DNA from: Mixophyes australis | Taxonomy: Eukaryota > Chordata > Amphibia > Anura > Limnodynastidae | DNA: 64,000 nt | Direction of reading: 5' to 3' | Assembly: GCA_036250195.1 (NCBI GenBank) | Contig: JAVHZZ010000004.1 | Span: forward strand, 140,932,729-140,996,728 | Shown: one piece after another, positions 42,101-54,335 of the stretch | Numbering within the stretch: the stretch's first letter is position 1 | Layout of the letters: each line of letters begins with the position of its first letter | Translations under genes and position numbers: made by a program | Notes under the pieces: model-generated | Database searches by the model: none | What the model was told of the DNA's origin: nothing | The model's input: only the letters and a program-made list of their open reading frames with translations

Positions 42101-45100
42101 ACCGGGCTAGTGCTATACGCACACACTTCTACGTGTATCCGCCACTTATATCTAGAGTAATGTGCAACTATTGACACTCCTTTAATCCACATTAACACTG
42201 CCTCAAGGCAACTGCATACAAACCACACTTTGCTGACTGAGGCTTGCTGCACTAGCTTAGCAGGTACGCGTGGAAAGAATTTAATGGTTCCTCGGAGGGA
42301 AAAAATAATATAAAATAATCTGTTCTATCTGCCTATGTTAATACTGACAATTTTGGTGCTTCCCAAAGTCTTCATAAAACACTTTGTGATATCAAAACAA
42401 TCTGAAACAAAATTAGTTAACATTGGACAGCTGCTTGAAGGACTCTGGGGTATATTTACTAAACTGTGGGTTTGAAAAAGTGGAGATGTTGTCTAATGGC
42501 AACCAATCAGATTCTAGCTTTCATTTAGTGCATTCTACAAAATGAAAGCTAGAATCTGATTGGTTGCTATAGGCAACATCTCCATTTTTATTTTTTTCAA
42601 ACCTGCAGATTCGTAAATATACCCCTCTGAGTGTTATTTATTAACATTGCTCAAAGGTGCAAATCTGCACTAAAACCATGGTAATCAATCAGGAATTGTA
42701 TCTGTCTAGTGCAAGTTAAAGGATGAAAACTATTGTCTGGTTGCTTGTTATGGTATTTAGTGTAGATTTGTACCATTGAGCAATGTTTGTAAATGAAGCT
42801 GTAGCACTAGACGTGGCAATGTGAATCTTATAAAATGTAGTAAAAGCTTTAATGTATAGCAACCTAACATCTAATGCAGTTGACACCTAAGGAATGGCAT
42901 GGAACAAGCACGCTGAACAAGCATAAGATCTGCTATGAAAATTGACTGTTACACTGAAGGAGACTGAGAAGAAAACTCTACAAGAATAGTCCTAATTCAC
43001 AAGCCTCCATACAGTCAGAGAAATTGTTCTGCAGAACCCAAATTGCAGATGCAGACAGTAGAAGGCATCAATCTAGGAAACTTGAAAATATTAAAAGAAA
43101 AAAATTGAACTCTCAAAAACTAGAGTGCAAGACAAAAAAACATGGATTCCTCATCAGCAGCTGTATTGCTGGAGCATGAACATCTGAATTAAATGAAATC
43201 ATTGTATGGTAACCCAGAAACTTAGACACATATTGTATGTGAAATCCTCAGAATAAGTAGGAACATTAGTGGCCATAATAAGGTGTATGAAACAATGCAG
43301 TAACTACATGTTAACTGGTGCAAAAATCCCTGGTCACCATGTTATGAAACAGCAGACAATGATCCCCGTCCCATTGAAAAATATGAGGACTGACTGACGG
43401 GTACCTTGAGGCAGTGTGAATGACGACCAACAACATAAAATTGGAGTGTATGACATTTTCTGAAAGAAAGCAAAGGCAAACAATATACATTTGTACTGAT
43501 ACAAACTATGCAGTTATATTTTTAAATTTGGGGAAGTAAAGTTGGTGCAATTGTCCTCTTATTAAAATGGCCCCAGGTTAACACCTACATGAATGGCTGT
43601 GGCATGAAGAAGTGCAACAAATATGGAATACTTGCTGGCAATGGAGGCCTGTAGAGAGGTATTAGCACTCTGCCTATACTCTATATGAGCTTAACCTCTC
43701 CGACCCCACTGTACAGGGAAAGCAATAGTCAGACTGCAGTTATACCTCCCTTTTCAGTATACCAAAATTCTATTATAGCCACAGCTGGAACTTCAACTCA
43801 CTGCTTTTAGGTGCACTTACAGTTGGGGCAAGCCTCCCTAAGGAGCCTGAAAGTAAAGTTGTGTCCAGCCAACAATGGGAGGAATAAATGGTCGTGTATG
43901 TTAGCACAATGTGAACCCTGGGATAAGGACTAATAACCCCAAATCAGGAAGCAAATAAGAGAGAAGGTGATAAAGGAACAATCTCACAGTACAATCAGAT
44001 ATATGGACAGGTGGCAGGAAGTAGCTAGTGCAAGGTAAGTCTTCTGGCCTCCTGGGCCTGACTACCTTGACTCTTGTAAAATGCTATGTGTAGAGGAATA
44101 CAGCAGTGAGGAGGGGAAACGACCACCTTAAATCAGACTGATGAAACATACCTTTAAAAGGAAAAAAATCTGTCTTAATGAAAATCTAGATAAACACACA
44201 CAGTCCAGAGTAGTCTGTAATGTAGACTTCTGAAACTAGAGGGAGAAGAAAGTTCACCTTCTTCATGCTGTCCAGTGGTAAAGGAACAGACACCCCAGTC
44301 CTCTGCACACCTTCTAATAGTTCTGCATTTTGCTTTAACCAAGTTTGTAGAACTAAGATAATTAGTGGTGGTGATTGGCAAGTTGTGCGCATGAGCCAAC
44401 CAGATCAGGTGTAGTCATTTTTTTGGCACCATTTTTCCCCTACGATGTTTGCTATGCTTCTGCACTGAGCTAAGGGCATTCCACCATGCAAATAATGTGC
44501 CTGACGATGAGTTGCTTAGTTAATTTCAAATTATGTAAGTAATCTTTGAATAAGGTTCTCAAATATGCGAGGCCTTCTGTTTTCTCAGTACCACCCAATC
44601 TAACATTTGTTCACATCTCAATACTGAAAGTAATGTTTGCATTACAATATGATGATGATAATATATGATGATATAAACAGTCTTACCATTGAAAGCAATG
44701 GGCTTGAGGACCGGACATAACATGAGGCCCTGATGTCTCACTCATGCCATATGCTTCATACAAAGTAATATTAAGACCCAGGAAGAATTCCAGTGTTTCC
44801 TTTGAGATAGGAGCCGCACCTGAGAAATGTTTCTGACAGCGAGAAAATCCCAGCATCTTACGCATTTTGGACAGGACCAATAAATCAGCCACAGCTGGGA
44901 GAAATAGCTTCAGTTCACCACTAAGAACACATGACAATCCCACTGATTAAAACGTTCAACAAACATTCACTAGTCAGAATTAATGTGCATGTTACTATTC
45001 ATATGCAAAGTGTTTATACACTGAGTGTGGATCATTTGGAGCATCCAACTGTCATTTTATGAGGCAAAATAATCACAACCATAGTGACGAAGGCATGAAG

Positions 45101-48100
45101 TGCAGAACTGGGTATGGAATAAGGACATTAAAATGAACTTGACGTATGGTTTGAATTGTATTTTCTTTTAGTATATTGTACAAATACAAATGATTTAGGA
45201 GGAAACACTTTTAGAAAAGTTAAGCAAATTAATTACAACTAATTTAAAATACAAGTTGAATACATGTAAGTCTGGTTTAATAGCTGGCATAAGAGCTCTC
45301 CATTAATTAATTTAAATTAGCTAATTTAATAAGACATTTTTGTTTGTTTTATAAATTAACTGAAATATAGTGAGGTTCGATGTCTTTGTTATGATTACAT
45401 TGAGTTTCAGACATAAACCAGGATCTGATATTTAGGTGGTCACTGAGCCCTCAAAGTCTTTTTTGTGGCCCCCACTACCCTAACAACCTCCATAGACTAT
45501 GCTATAATATTTAGTAGTAGAATTATCTGTACTGTAAGCACATAACATATATGTGGACTATATCATACATGTGACCCTTCATACTTATTCATCACTGCTC
45601 TAGATCTGTAGAAGTGGGATTAGTAAAAAAAACTCACTTTTGTTGTTTTCCTGTTCACTTATTATGTAATTGAGAAAGCATGGGGCTATTGTTATATAGA
45701 ATACACCAGGAGACAAGTCTTATATGTAATGTAAAATGTTCAGTTGTATTATATTTATTTCATACTTCCTTGATGGGCCCAGGTTCCTCTCCAAGCTCAC
45801 AGACATTGCCCAGGACAGCATCTTTCTCTTGAGTACTCCAGCTTGTGCTGACACCTCTTTAATACTCTCCATAATCTTCTCCCACACTCTTGGCACCCCC
45901 ATGTGCGATGTGGGCTGTGCCTCCCTCAGTGTGTCCACCAGCGTCCCCTGTTACATCATAGGACATATATTGGCAAAACAAAGAAGGGACCAGAAAACAC
46001 TTTTTGACATATATGAGACCAATATACTTCCAAACAATTTTTATCATTAAAAAATAGTTTCTATGAGATTTAGTATGGAAATAATAAGTTGGTGGAAGCC
46101 AGGGGTCTCAAGAGGGCACCATATAGAAAAGAAATAAAGGTTTTAAGGTTTTTGAGGGGTAAAACAGAAAAGGAAATGACACAATTAGTTTATTAAGGGA
46201 AGAGACCGTGTGGAAGATTCACCCAGTTTAGCAAATTTTCAATAATTTGTCTAGATCTTTCCTATGTACATATCCGTTTTGATAATCCTAGTAACAATGC
46301 TGGTATAGGGATTGTTCTAAAGCAAAAAGCTTATATCAAAATCACCCGATACCTTATAAAGACAGGGAACCCATTCACTTATTTTAATTTCTCAAAGAAA
46401 TCCTCATCCTGAGTCTATTTAAAAAAAAAAAGAAAACTAATTACAACAGTAACTTTACAATATAGTCTTAGCCATAAGCCTAACATAGCCCAAGCACTTA
46501 CCCGAATCTCAAACTTGGAACCTTAGATCTGTCATTAGCACAAGTATATAGAATAAAAATAAGTTCTAACAGTGAATATAGGTCATTTCAAAATTTGAAA
46601 GCTGGGGAAGAACCTGATCATACGTGGTAGGTATTTCCCATAGGTGGGTAGTCGCAAGGGAAAAGACTTGTAGATGGGAGTGAGAGATGGTTATCAGGAA
46701 GTAGTGCGATCTTAGAGGTAGCTCTAAGATGGAAGGGTGAATCTAAGAAGGCATGGGGCAGAGTATGTCAAGATAAAGTTAGAGATGTATGAACAGGGTG
46801 TTGGGGGCAAATAACTTAGAACTCTGGAAAATACTAACATGACCAATTTCAGAGAGGTGTGGGTGATGTGGAACAACAAGAGAGGAAAAATGGGTAAGAG
46901 AAATGCCAGACTGGAGGAGAGATACAGCGAATGGATAAGAGTTTTAGTTGTGTTTTAGGTAAGTCTTATTCTAGCAATATTATGAAGATGGAGGTGACAG
47001 GACTGAGAGAAGGACTGAATGTGAGGAGTGAAGTGGGCCAATTCAAGGATAACACCAAGGGCTTGGGAGACTAAGGAAATTGTGGTGACAGCAGAGAGAC
47101 AGAATACACAAAATAGTACAGAAGGGGAGAGCTCAGGGGAGGAAATATAGATTTTGGTGTTGTCAGTGTAGGGGTGGTACTAGATGCCTAATTAGCTAAT
47201 TAGTTCACCAAGAGAACAGGTATAAAGTAAGAACAGCAGAGGGTTAAAAACAGAGCCTTGTGGGACCCCAACAGATAGCGGGAGAGGAGGTGGAGTTAGA
47301 GACAGTAAAGGAGTGTTTAGATAGGTAGGAAGTCAACCAGGAGACTGTATCACAAAGGCCAGTGGGTTAAGGGTGTGAAAGTTGGCTCATTGACAAGTCT
47401 GCCATATATGGAATCTGAATCCAAATCTTGACAAGGAGGGTAAAACCATATGGACAGCAGACTTGTCATCATTACACTGTATGTCCATTTCACCCCATAG
47501 TGGTTGCAGAATCAGTACAATAGTGCAATGCTTGATGAGCTAGAAAGTTTGCATTTTAAAATATGTTTTATTATTTCTACTGCACAAGACAAATATGTTA
47601 CATATAGATGAGCTGAACATTTGATATTGCACTGAGGAAATCATTTATGTCTCATGTTATAATCAGTAATTCAAGTTACAATGTTGTTTCTCTTTATTCA
47701 TATACCTTAAGGCAGCCTGTCTTGTACTTGCAAAAAGCAAACAGATTGAATGGTTATATGGTAATTACAGCATGTTGTAGATCTTTATACATTTACTAGA
47801 TCTTTTAAAAGTTTTGTAAAAGATCAGGAATATTACACTTTGCACCCAATATAATGTTAATTGAATCCCAGTAAAAAATGTGTTTGCCATAAGAATTGTT
47901 TAAGCATTGAACATATTGCAAGCACAAATGTGTCCTATTTATTCTATCCTTGCTGGATAAGTTTTGTGGGACTTTATATTTTCTTAAATACCTTAAGCGC
48001 ATCTGGATTTGCAAAGTAGACATGTTCTCCCCACTTGATGCCAGTCCACAGGTCATATATCTGGGCAGCGATGTGGCTAAGTGGCAGGTAACTGACGATA

Positions 48101-51100
48101 GATTCCTGTTGGATTTCCGCAGGCTGCATATCCCCAGCGCGACTGGCGTGAGCTGCTGTCCAGGTGATCTGTGTGTGAGAGTAAGCGAACTAACCAAAAT
48201 GGCATTCTAGTATCCAAGCCTATACAATTGAGAATCTATGAGTACTAACCATTGTGTCAGATAACCGCTAATAAGTGGCAAAATGTACTGCGCTTATGTC
48301 AGACCCAAAAGCTAATACTCTGAGCAACACATTACAAACTAGTTTAAAGGAAGCACTCATCAGTCAGAAGGTAAATAAGTAAAAAGAGTACACTTACTAA
48401 TATTTTGAAGGACAACAAACAACCAAACACAAAAGCAGGATTCATCATATATTAGCCAAAACTGACTATGTAGCCCAAATTTCCTTTGTTTAACAGAAAA
48501 GTTTAACTAGCAAAAAACATACTAATACAAAAAAAGTTATATAGTTACTTCTTCACATTTGTTGTGACATCACTAGTCATTCCCTGTGTGTAATCCACAT
48601 CTATACAAAGCATTTCAGCTAACTAGGAGTCTGCAAGCTTGTCACTCAGAGTCAGGCTTTTGCACTGCAGCTGAGTAATGTAAGTTAGAGCAGATTGATG
48701 TGCCAGCATGTCTAATATAAACTCTTCTGATATGCTAGATGTGCTATTGAGTTTAGTAATTGAGAGACTTATATATGTATATATTAGTGTCTAGTACTGA
48801 CTTTACTCATACTTGCCAACTTTTCCTGGTTGGCTTCAGGGAGATCCTGGGGAGGTGGGTGTGTATCGGCGGGGCTTGATGAATCGCATAATTTTGGTCC
48901 CATCCCCTAAGTGATTGTCACAATTTCGGCCAATTACAGCAGGGGGCTAAGATGACGCAATATTTGTGTCATTAAGCCCCGTTCCCCACCACTTATCTAT
49001 TGCAGGGTTGAGAACCGGTAGATTACCCTGCTCTCCCGGGAAGTCTCCCAGAAATGCGGGAGTCTCCCAGAGAGTAGGCAACTATACGTTAAAGAAAAGC
49101 AGCTAATGAATCTCTAGAGACTGAAGTGTCTTTTACATTTCTGTATCCATTACTGAAGTCATGTTGTCTTACCTGTCAGTATTTGATTAAATCTTGGTCT
49201 CCATGAAAATGGCCACCTCCATAGGCATCAATACATGGACATAGGACACAATTTCTGAACTGTGTCATCATGCCACAGATGGTGAAGCCAACCATGTCTT
49301 GTGCTGGCTCAGCATCAGGGAGAATGCCAGACTCTTCAGGGAGTGAGGGAGATCACCCCTATTTCAAAGAGTCTCCCTGATATTCAGGGAGAGTTGGCAA
49401 TTATGACTTTACTTACATTTTAGCAAATGTACCAAGTTATTTCTACTAACCAGTACACTCGTGTGTATCAACGAAAGGTTACACTTATTCCTATGTGATA
49501 TATGTGTTGCATAATAAGATTTTATATTGCTGTAAGCTTGATGATTGTACTGGAAAGACAGACGTTGTGCACTATATCAACAATACTTTGCTCAGTAACA
49601 CAATGAGGAGTATTTTGAGCACATATTCACCATTTGGGCACAGGATTTTACATACTTCTATGATGGAATTTGGCCTTAAGTGTCTGCATGGAATTTCCTC
49701 TATCACTATTTAGTCCTCCCAGAAGTCTCTTATCATTTGTGTTTCGCCTGGACATCTCCATAATATACCTCAACCGACTATAAATCCAGGATAATGTAGA
49801 ATTTACAACTGGTGTGATTTGCTACTTTGAGTAATGGCAAAGCAAAACTGAATTAGAAGGTTGCATCCCTGGACCTTAACACTTTGGCGAATTGGCCTGT
49901 TTGGTTGTAAAATCGATTCACACAAATTTAGTCCACAACTTTGCTCATCTCCACTTGCCTAAGATGATTATTATATATTGATTTAAATTTTACATACATT
50001 ATCATGGCTGAGCATTACTCCTTTTGGATTCCCAGTGGTTCCAGAGGTGTAGATAAGTACGCAACATTGATTGGGCTTCTGGGAATTTATGATGTCATCT
50101 AGGTGGTCATCACTGATATCTTTCCCCAGTTCCATGAACTCCTCCCACTGAAAAGTGACAAAAAGCAGAAACATTCAGTTACATTTAAGATTCAGGGGTA
50201 TATTTATCAAGCTGCGGGTTTGAAAAAGTAGAGATGTTGCCTATAGCAACCAATCAGACTCTAGTTATCATTTTTTTAGGACAATCTACAAAATGACAGC
50301 TAGAATCTGATTGGATGCTATAGGCAACATCTCCACTTTTTCAAACCACCAGTTTAATAAATACACCCCCCAGAGCCCATACACTCTCTTGTACTTGTCG
50401 TAATGTTACAGTTTCTCATCTTCCATTCTTTGCATTGTTGAATCAATGGTTTTTCCTATAACATTTTCATGTGAAAAGAAAACAGTTCGTTTATAAAGAG
50501 AAAGACTCTGGGTTAAAGGTGTCAGTAAAGATTGACTGTATTTTAATGGCAAGTTTTGTTTACTGAAATTACAGCAGACTCAATCGCTATATATATATGA
50601 GCTTGAAATGCTTACTATAAGATACATTACATCCATTACATACCGTGTATAATCCTGAGCGCTTGACCTGTAAACTGCCTTTATACTGCACAACAGCATT
50701 GAGATTAGGTAACGTCTCCCATATCTGTCAAAAAATAAGTCAATGTTACTACAATGAGCACACATTAATATGTTTTACTAACAGGCAACCATGATATTCA
50801 ATTATTATCTTGAAGTCCACAATAGTCTAGTGGTCCTTGTAGATTATCCCCTATGCTTTTAATCCCTTAATGGCCAAATACTGTCTGTAAAGAATAAATT
50901 CAGTGTTATGTGTAATACTTCATTTGAGAGATAAAATAATTACAAAACTACATAAACATGGAAATGTACAGCACCGGTGATGGGGTTAACACATGTAAAT
51001 AGCTGATTTTTCAATGCAAATATAGTGTTACATATGAGCATATCTGTAATTGATAGGATAATAAATTTATTTGGGTTATTTTGTAAACAGATGGCATATC

Positions 51101-51727
51101 CCTTATGATTCTGGGTATGTACAACTTACAATTCTTTCTTCATACTAGTGACAGATTGAGTTGGCAGTTAGGAGAGAGAGGGAAAAGACAGCTGCAAATG
51201 TCTACTGGTCCTCAATAAACACCCTCTTATTTTTAAAGAACTAACGTACTCAGTAAGTGTATTGTCTTACTGCTTCAAACTGTCAATGTATCATGCTGTT
51301 ACAGTACCCATCACCTAGGCACAATGGAGAGAGCAATTTTGAGTGCTGGATCATAAGAATGCATTCATGAGAATATCAAATTATCAATGACATCACTAAG
51401 GCATGGGGAACTTTATCAATGATATCACTGGTTGCTGGTGTAGGCTGAAGTCTCATGAGTATTGGACCAATTCAAAAACTGTCTGCCTCCACTGTGTGTA
51501 GATAGTGTATATATATGAAATAATCCAGTTTTGCATGCTTGATGGAAGAAGTTGGGACCTTACGAACTGTAACAAAGAAAAATAAAAATGAATAAAGTCT
51601 ATTTACCAGCAAGATTTTCTCCAACTGTTTGTGATTTTCAACCACAATAATGTTTGTTCTGCAGTCGTTGGCGACATAATAGCATGCTTCGGGTGAATTG
51701 GTAGTATAAATCCCAGTCGTAATCCCC
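39050..51727 (-). CDS. acsbg1: acsbg1, bubblegum-family long-chain acyl-CoA synthetase, last ten coding exons
   Basis: Exons in coding order are 51727-51607, 50724-50644, 50147-49998, 48168-47992, 45947-45766, 44920-44687, 42023-41806, 40685-40546, 39530-39284 and 39126-39050. All introns are GT-AG and the frame continues across every junction to a TAG at 39050-39052, giving 541 residues. The enzyme activates long and very long chain fatty acids with ATP and CoA. Visible motifs are the AMP-binding P-loop [28 protein letters not shown] and [37 protein letters not shown] and SETSGPH favour ACSBG1 over ACSBG2, as does the position next to idh3a. Human ACSBG1 has about 724 residues, so roughly 180 N-terminal residues are missing; no such exon was found between 51728 and 64000. 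Confidence 0.93.
39284..39530 (-). CDS. acsbg1: acsbg1 exon (C-terminal domain)
   Basis: 82 codons plus one base: [20 protein letters not shown]... through [20 protein letters not shown]. Donor GTGAGA; phase 0 in, phase 1 out. Confidence 0.95.
39574..40500 (-). mobile_element. L1/Tx1-like LINE 3' fragment in an acsbg1 intron
   Basis: On the minus strand a decayed reading frame (about 40359-40081) resembles the C-terminus of an L1-type ORF2 ([20 protein letters not shown]), followed by a 3' untranslated region and a poly(A) tail (T run at 39574-39591) preceded by AATAAA-like sequence. It is 5'-truncated, as usual for LINE insertions. Confidence 0.6.
40546..40685 (-). CDS. acsbg1: acsbg1 exon with [10 protein letters not shown] motif
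   Basis: 140 nt read [20 protein letters not shown]... to FLSMLLTLK. Acceptor CAAACAG, donor GTATTG. It does not start with Met and so is easily missed; it is required between the GRIK and STVD exons. Confidence 0.94.
40852..41745 (+). mobile_element. SINE-like repeat interrupted by an L2-like fragment
   Basis: The left part has CCTCACAGCGCTGGGGTCAT, GGAGTTTGTATGATCTCCCC and AGGGAATATAGATTGTAAG, phrases of a SINE/L2-related repeat of fish and amphibians. It resumes after 41692 with TCTGTAAAGCGCTGTGTAAT and ends CTATATAAATGTTAATAAA. The 41084-41686 insertion lies between, flanked by ATATTC on both sides. Confidence 0.65.
41084..41686 (-). mobile_element. L2-like LINE 3' fragment inserted in the SINE-like repeat
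   Basis: On the minus strand the decayed frame resembles the last part of an L2/CR1-type reverse transcriptase (the ...[22 protein letters not shown] region is recognisable as [20 protein letters not shown]), then GCGCTATATAAATAAATGTT and an ATGATG-type tail. ATATTC at 41078-41083 and 41687-41692 is the probable target duplication. Confidence 0.6.
41806..42023 (-). CDS. acsbg1: acsbg1 exon with GWLHSGD motif
   Basis: 218 nt: [60 protein letters not shown], ending GRIK plus one base. Part of the AMP-binding domain and hinge. Confidence 0.96.
42447..42625. mobile_element. palindromic GGGGTATATTTA MITE, copy 2
   Basis: Starts GGGGTATATTTACTAAACTG and ends GTAAATATACCCC; internal inverted AGCTAGAATCTGATTGGTTG. 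Intronic in acsbg1. Confidence 0.88.
42626..44686. other. acsbg1 intron, nothing further recognised
   Basis: AT-rich sequence with no exon expected by phase and no repeat I can assign. Short open frames at 44175-44399 have no recognised homology. Confidence 0.45.
44687..44920 (-). CDS. acsbg1: acsbg1 exon with [10 protein letters not shown] motif
   Basis: 234 nt: [40 protein letters not shown], then [20 protein letters not shown]. Acceptor TTCTTAG, donor GTAAGA. The motif is the A5-type core of adenylate-forming enzymes. Confidence 0.96.
45766..45947 (-). CDS. acsbg1: acsbg1 exon, [17 protein letters not shown] segment
   Basis: 182 nt: starts GGG ACG after AACAG, includes [20 protein letters not shown] and [18 protein letters not shown]; donor GTATGA in phase 2. 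Confidence 0.95.
46590..47345 (-). mobile_element. L2-like LINE reverse-transcriptase relic in an acsbg1 intron
   Basis: On the minus strand near 47265-46985 the frame reads [26 protein letters not shown] (a decayed YADDTQIYIS catalytic box), [15 protein letters not shown] and HNIARIRLT. These are hallmarks of L2-clade reverse transcriptases. It carries stop codons and is inactive. Confidence 0.72.
47992..48168 (-). CDS. acsbg1: acsbg1 exon, ITWTA...[10 protein letters not shown] segment
   Basis: 177 nt, 59 codons: [40 protein letters not shown], ending NPDALK. Phase 0 on both sides. A 130-codon frame in another phase covers it and is a shadow. Confidence 0.96.
48808..49405. mobile_element. 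dispersed repeat with CATACTTGCCAACTTT end, in an acsbg1 intron
   Basis: The left end CATACTTGCCAACTTT is matched in inverse by GAGTTGGCAATTATG at the right (49391-49405) and by GAGTAGGCAACTATA at 49072-49086. The interior has GGCGGGGCTTGATGA and repeated GGGAGTCTCCC blocks. A related fragment is at 63100-63250. Family not determined. Confidence 0.55.
49998..50147 (-). CDS. acsbg1: acsbg1 exon with AMP-binding P-loop
   Basis: 150 nt, 50 codons: [20 protein letters not shown], then [20 protein letters not shown] and [17 protein letters not shown] is the ATP/AMP-binding motif of the superfamily. Phase 0. Confidence 0.97.
50195..50370. mobile_element. palindromic GGGGTATATTTA MITE, copy 3
   Basis: Starts GGGGTATATTTATCAAGCTG; ends TTTAATAAATACACCCCC; internal inverted GCTAGAATCTGATTGG. 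It lies 48 bp from the acceptor of the P-loop exon. Confidence 0.87.
50644..50724 (-). CDS. acsbg1: acsbg1 exon, [16 protein letters not shown] segment
   Basis: 81 nt, 27 codons, ending RSGLYT before donor GTATGT. Matches human IWKQLPHLKAVVIYKE. Phase 0; short and without Met, so found by homology. Confidence 0.93.
51607..51727 (-). CDS. acsbg1: acsbg1 most 5' exon found
   Basis: 121 nt: [20 protein letters not shown], then [18 protein letters not shown]. Matches human GIVTGIYTTSSPEACQYIAY. Acceptor CTTTAG; the first G completes a codon begun in an upstream exon not seen in the window. Confidence 0.94.
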
Positions 51728-52563
51728 CTAAAGTTTTATGTGAATATAAAAAATGTGTTAGGTAGTCACTACACAGCATAACTTCTTCTATAGGTTTATG
51801 AGGACGTTTTCAGCGATAGATACTCACGTCTGCAATAAAATGTAATAAAAACTTTGTGTACATTATTAAGGCAGTACAGAAATGGAAATTGCTCAATCAT
51901 TTTATACAAATGATGTGCTCAGAGCCCCGTGTTTTTGTTTTGGTTCTGGTTTTGCCGGAATATCCTTTTGCGTTTTGGTTTTGGATCTGGACTTTATTAA
52001 AATTTGTGAAAAATATATAAAATCATGTGATTTTTAGTTGTTTTCATTCCTACAATTAATATTTATAGAATTTTAATTCATTTACAGTCTTTTATAGTAT
52101 ATTTTCTAATGATCTCTTCACAAGTGTGAAACTTTTCACCAAATTTTGGCCAAAGGCTGCAGCGAGCTAGCTGGCTAAAGTTAATGATAGAGCATCAGCA
52201 CAAATACATGGCAGTTTTATATAATATATAATCCCTATGAAACATAGTGGCACAGCAGTGTGCAGAAAGAATGTACATGCGGTCGTTGAATGTCGAAAAT
52301 GACATTCCTGAGTTTTTCCAACAGATTGACACCGTTAGGTTTCTTTGCCTTTGATTTGCCTGGCATTGAGTGCTTGTGCTACTATGTTGACAGAATGAGG
52401 AGGAGAAGGAGGAGGATGAACAACTCAGTTCTGTGTACAAACATGCTACAATCCCTTTGAAACATAGTGGCAGAGCACTGACTGATAGGATGGTCATTTT
52501 AGATAAATGAAGGTGGGATACACCTAGAAGAAAATTGTGAAAGACCACGCACACTATATATAC

Positions 52564-52567
<4 letters not shown>

Positions 52568-52613
<46 letters not shown>
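52568..52613. repeat. (TA)n(CA)n microsatellite
   Basis: A TA run grading into ACACACAC. Confidence 0.95.
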
Positions 52614-53430
52614 AGTTAACCCGTGCATGATACTCATGCATTTTTTTGTCAAATAATGTCAGTATACCAAATTTCAGGTCATTCGGATAAGCCCTTTCTG
52701 AGAAAATAGTTTTTTCCACAGACACACAGACACACACACACTAACACACGCCGCTACACATGCAGGGGCGGATCTAGAAAATGTTTGTTCCCCGGGGGGA
52801 TGTTAGGGCGGGGCGATTTAGGCCCCACCCCCTTTCTGACTTCTGAGGCTGCCGGGGGCTGTACAGTATGTGCAGGTCCGCTCGGCAGTGACAGGCAGGG
52901 ACAGTGTGCTGCCCGGCTGCTCTGATTGTGTTTAAAACACAATCAGAGCAGCCGGGCAGCACACTGTCACTGCCAAACGGACCTGCACATACTGTGCAGC
53001 CGTTGGCAGCAAACCCCTGCGATCGCACCCCCCTGGATCCGCCACTGTACACATGTGTGTTCATGAGGTAAAATTACCTCACGAAAATGAGTTTGACCCC
53101 TCAACTCGTCAATAATGTCAGTATATCAAATTTCAGCCCTTTTTGAGGTTTTTTCCCCCACACACACTAAGAATTTGGTAGGTCAGTTAACCCGTGCATG
53201 ATACTCATGCATTCTAGTCAAATCAAGCTACTTAAGGTGTTAAAAACTCCCCACTGTCACCCCCGGCAACCACCAACCACTCCCAACTGTCACTTCCCCT
53301 TCAAGAAATATATAGGTCAGTGTATAACTCTGCCCAGCAGGTGGCGCTGCAGCTTGGTTTTTTTTTTTCACACAGACAGACTAACACACGCCACTAGACA
53401 TTTATATTATAGATTAATATATATATATAT
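52614..53430. repeat. dispersed repeat with GTTAACCCGTGCATGATACT blocks, family unknown
   Basis: AGTTAACCCGTGCATGATAC occurs at 52614 and 53186, and ATAATGTCAGTAT.(A/C)CAAATTTCA at 52658 and 53110. CAGAC..ACTAACACACGCC(A/G)CTA closes both copies. The sequence looks like the 3' part of a retroelement or Helitron-type repeat; I cannot decide which. The MITE 52763-53047 is inserted in it. Confidence 0.5.
52763..53047. mobile_element. 285-bp palindromic hAT MITE
   Basis: Ends CAGGGGCGGATC and GGATCCGCCACTG; perfect 8-bp target duplication TACACATG at 52755-52762 and 53048-53055. The interior 52862-53000 is a near-perfect hairpin (arms about 70 bp; core GCTGCTCTGATTGTGTTT and inverse). Confidence 0.92.
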
Positions 53431-53849
53431 ATAAGACATTATAATTTTTGGTCTGCAATACACTGGATTTCCGCATGAACACAAGCGGGCAAACACAAAT
53501 GGTAATTCAAAAGTTACATATAAACATTACATCATTCTAGAATGGGGCAAATGCATATTGTACAAAGATTAGCGAATGGAACCAGCCAAGAGACGATATG
53601 CAACCTGAGTAAGGCAAACAATAATATATAGATGTATGTAATAGTTAAGGGGGGAGAGAGAAAGAAGGAGGAAGGGGGGAAGGGAGAGATGAGACCAAAC
53701 CTGGAAACCCTGTACACTATATTTTGAATATTAGTCAACAAGCCTCATGGAAAGTGAAGAGGCAGTTAGAATGAGAGGGCATTAGACAGGCAGCTGGATC
53801 AGTAGACATTAAACAGATGATGATAGACCAAGGCCATAAAGTTAAATAG

Positions 53850-54335
53850 AGCAAGATGGAATTATCCATGGGCCCACACACTCTCCCATATGTAAAAAAG
53901 GACATGCATAGTCACAGGACCTTACTGTATATCTATGATAAATATGAAAGATTTTTCAGAGGTGGAGAATATCTCCCTTTGTCCTGTAGTAGCTGCGAGA
54001 ATTGGAATGCTCGCTATAATTTGTATCCGGCAGACACCCAGTCACTCCCCATGTCTTTTTCTTTTGTTTCTATTGAATATTTGCATTGCTGATTGTAATG
54101 AATAACCTTGCTTGCACGTTGTATTCTATGTTGTTTATTTTCCCTTTTGACCTCATGCTGTACATATGCTCTGATTTTGAAGGGATGGATGCTTCGTCTG
54201 CAGTGCTCTGTCTGTACAGTGTTTAAGTGTTTACACATGTTAAGTGCTCCTGCGTGGGTATAGTTTTGTTATTTGCTTGTCTTAATAATAAAAAAAAATT
54301 ACAAGAAAACCAATAAAACTTGTTTGAGTTTTCTT
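53850..54335 (+). mobile_element. LINE 3' fragment, L1-like
   Basis: A plus-strand sequence ending AATAATAAAAAAAAATTACA and CCAATAAAACTTG, in the style of an L1 3' untranslated region and tail. The upstream part has no conserved domain I can name, so the family call is weak. Confidence 0.35.

Noticed and set aside
47805..48197. 130-codon open frame on the minus strand
   Set aside because: It overlaps the acsbg1 exon 47992-48168 in a different phase; the exon frame has clear homology and correct splice phases.
39050..51727. acsbg1 as a pseudogene
   Set aside because: At first the last exon and the GGENVPP exon seemed missing, but both were found (39050-39126, 40546-40685) with intact splice sites and phases; no stop or frameshift occurs in any exon.
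39050..51727. Calling the synthetase ACSBG2
   Set aside because: Some residues ([14 protein letters not shown]) recall ACSBG2, but [19 protein letters not shown] and SETSGPH, and the position beside idh3a, fit ACSBG1 better. A phylogeny would settle it.
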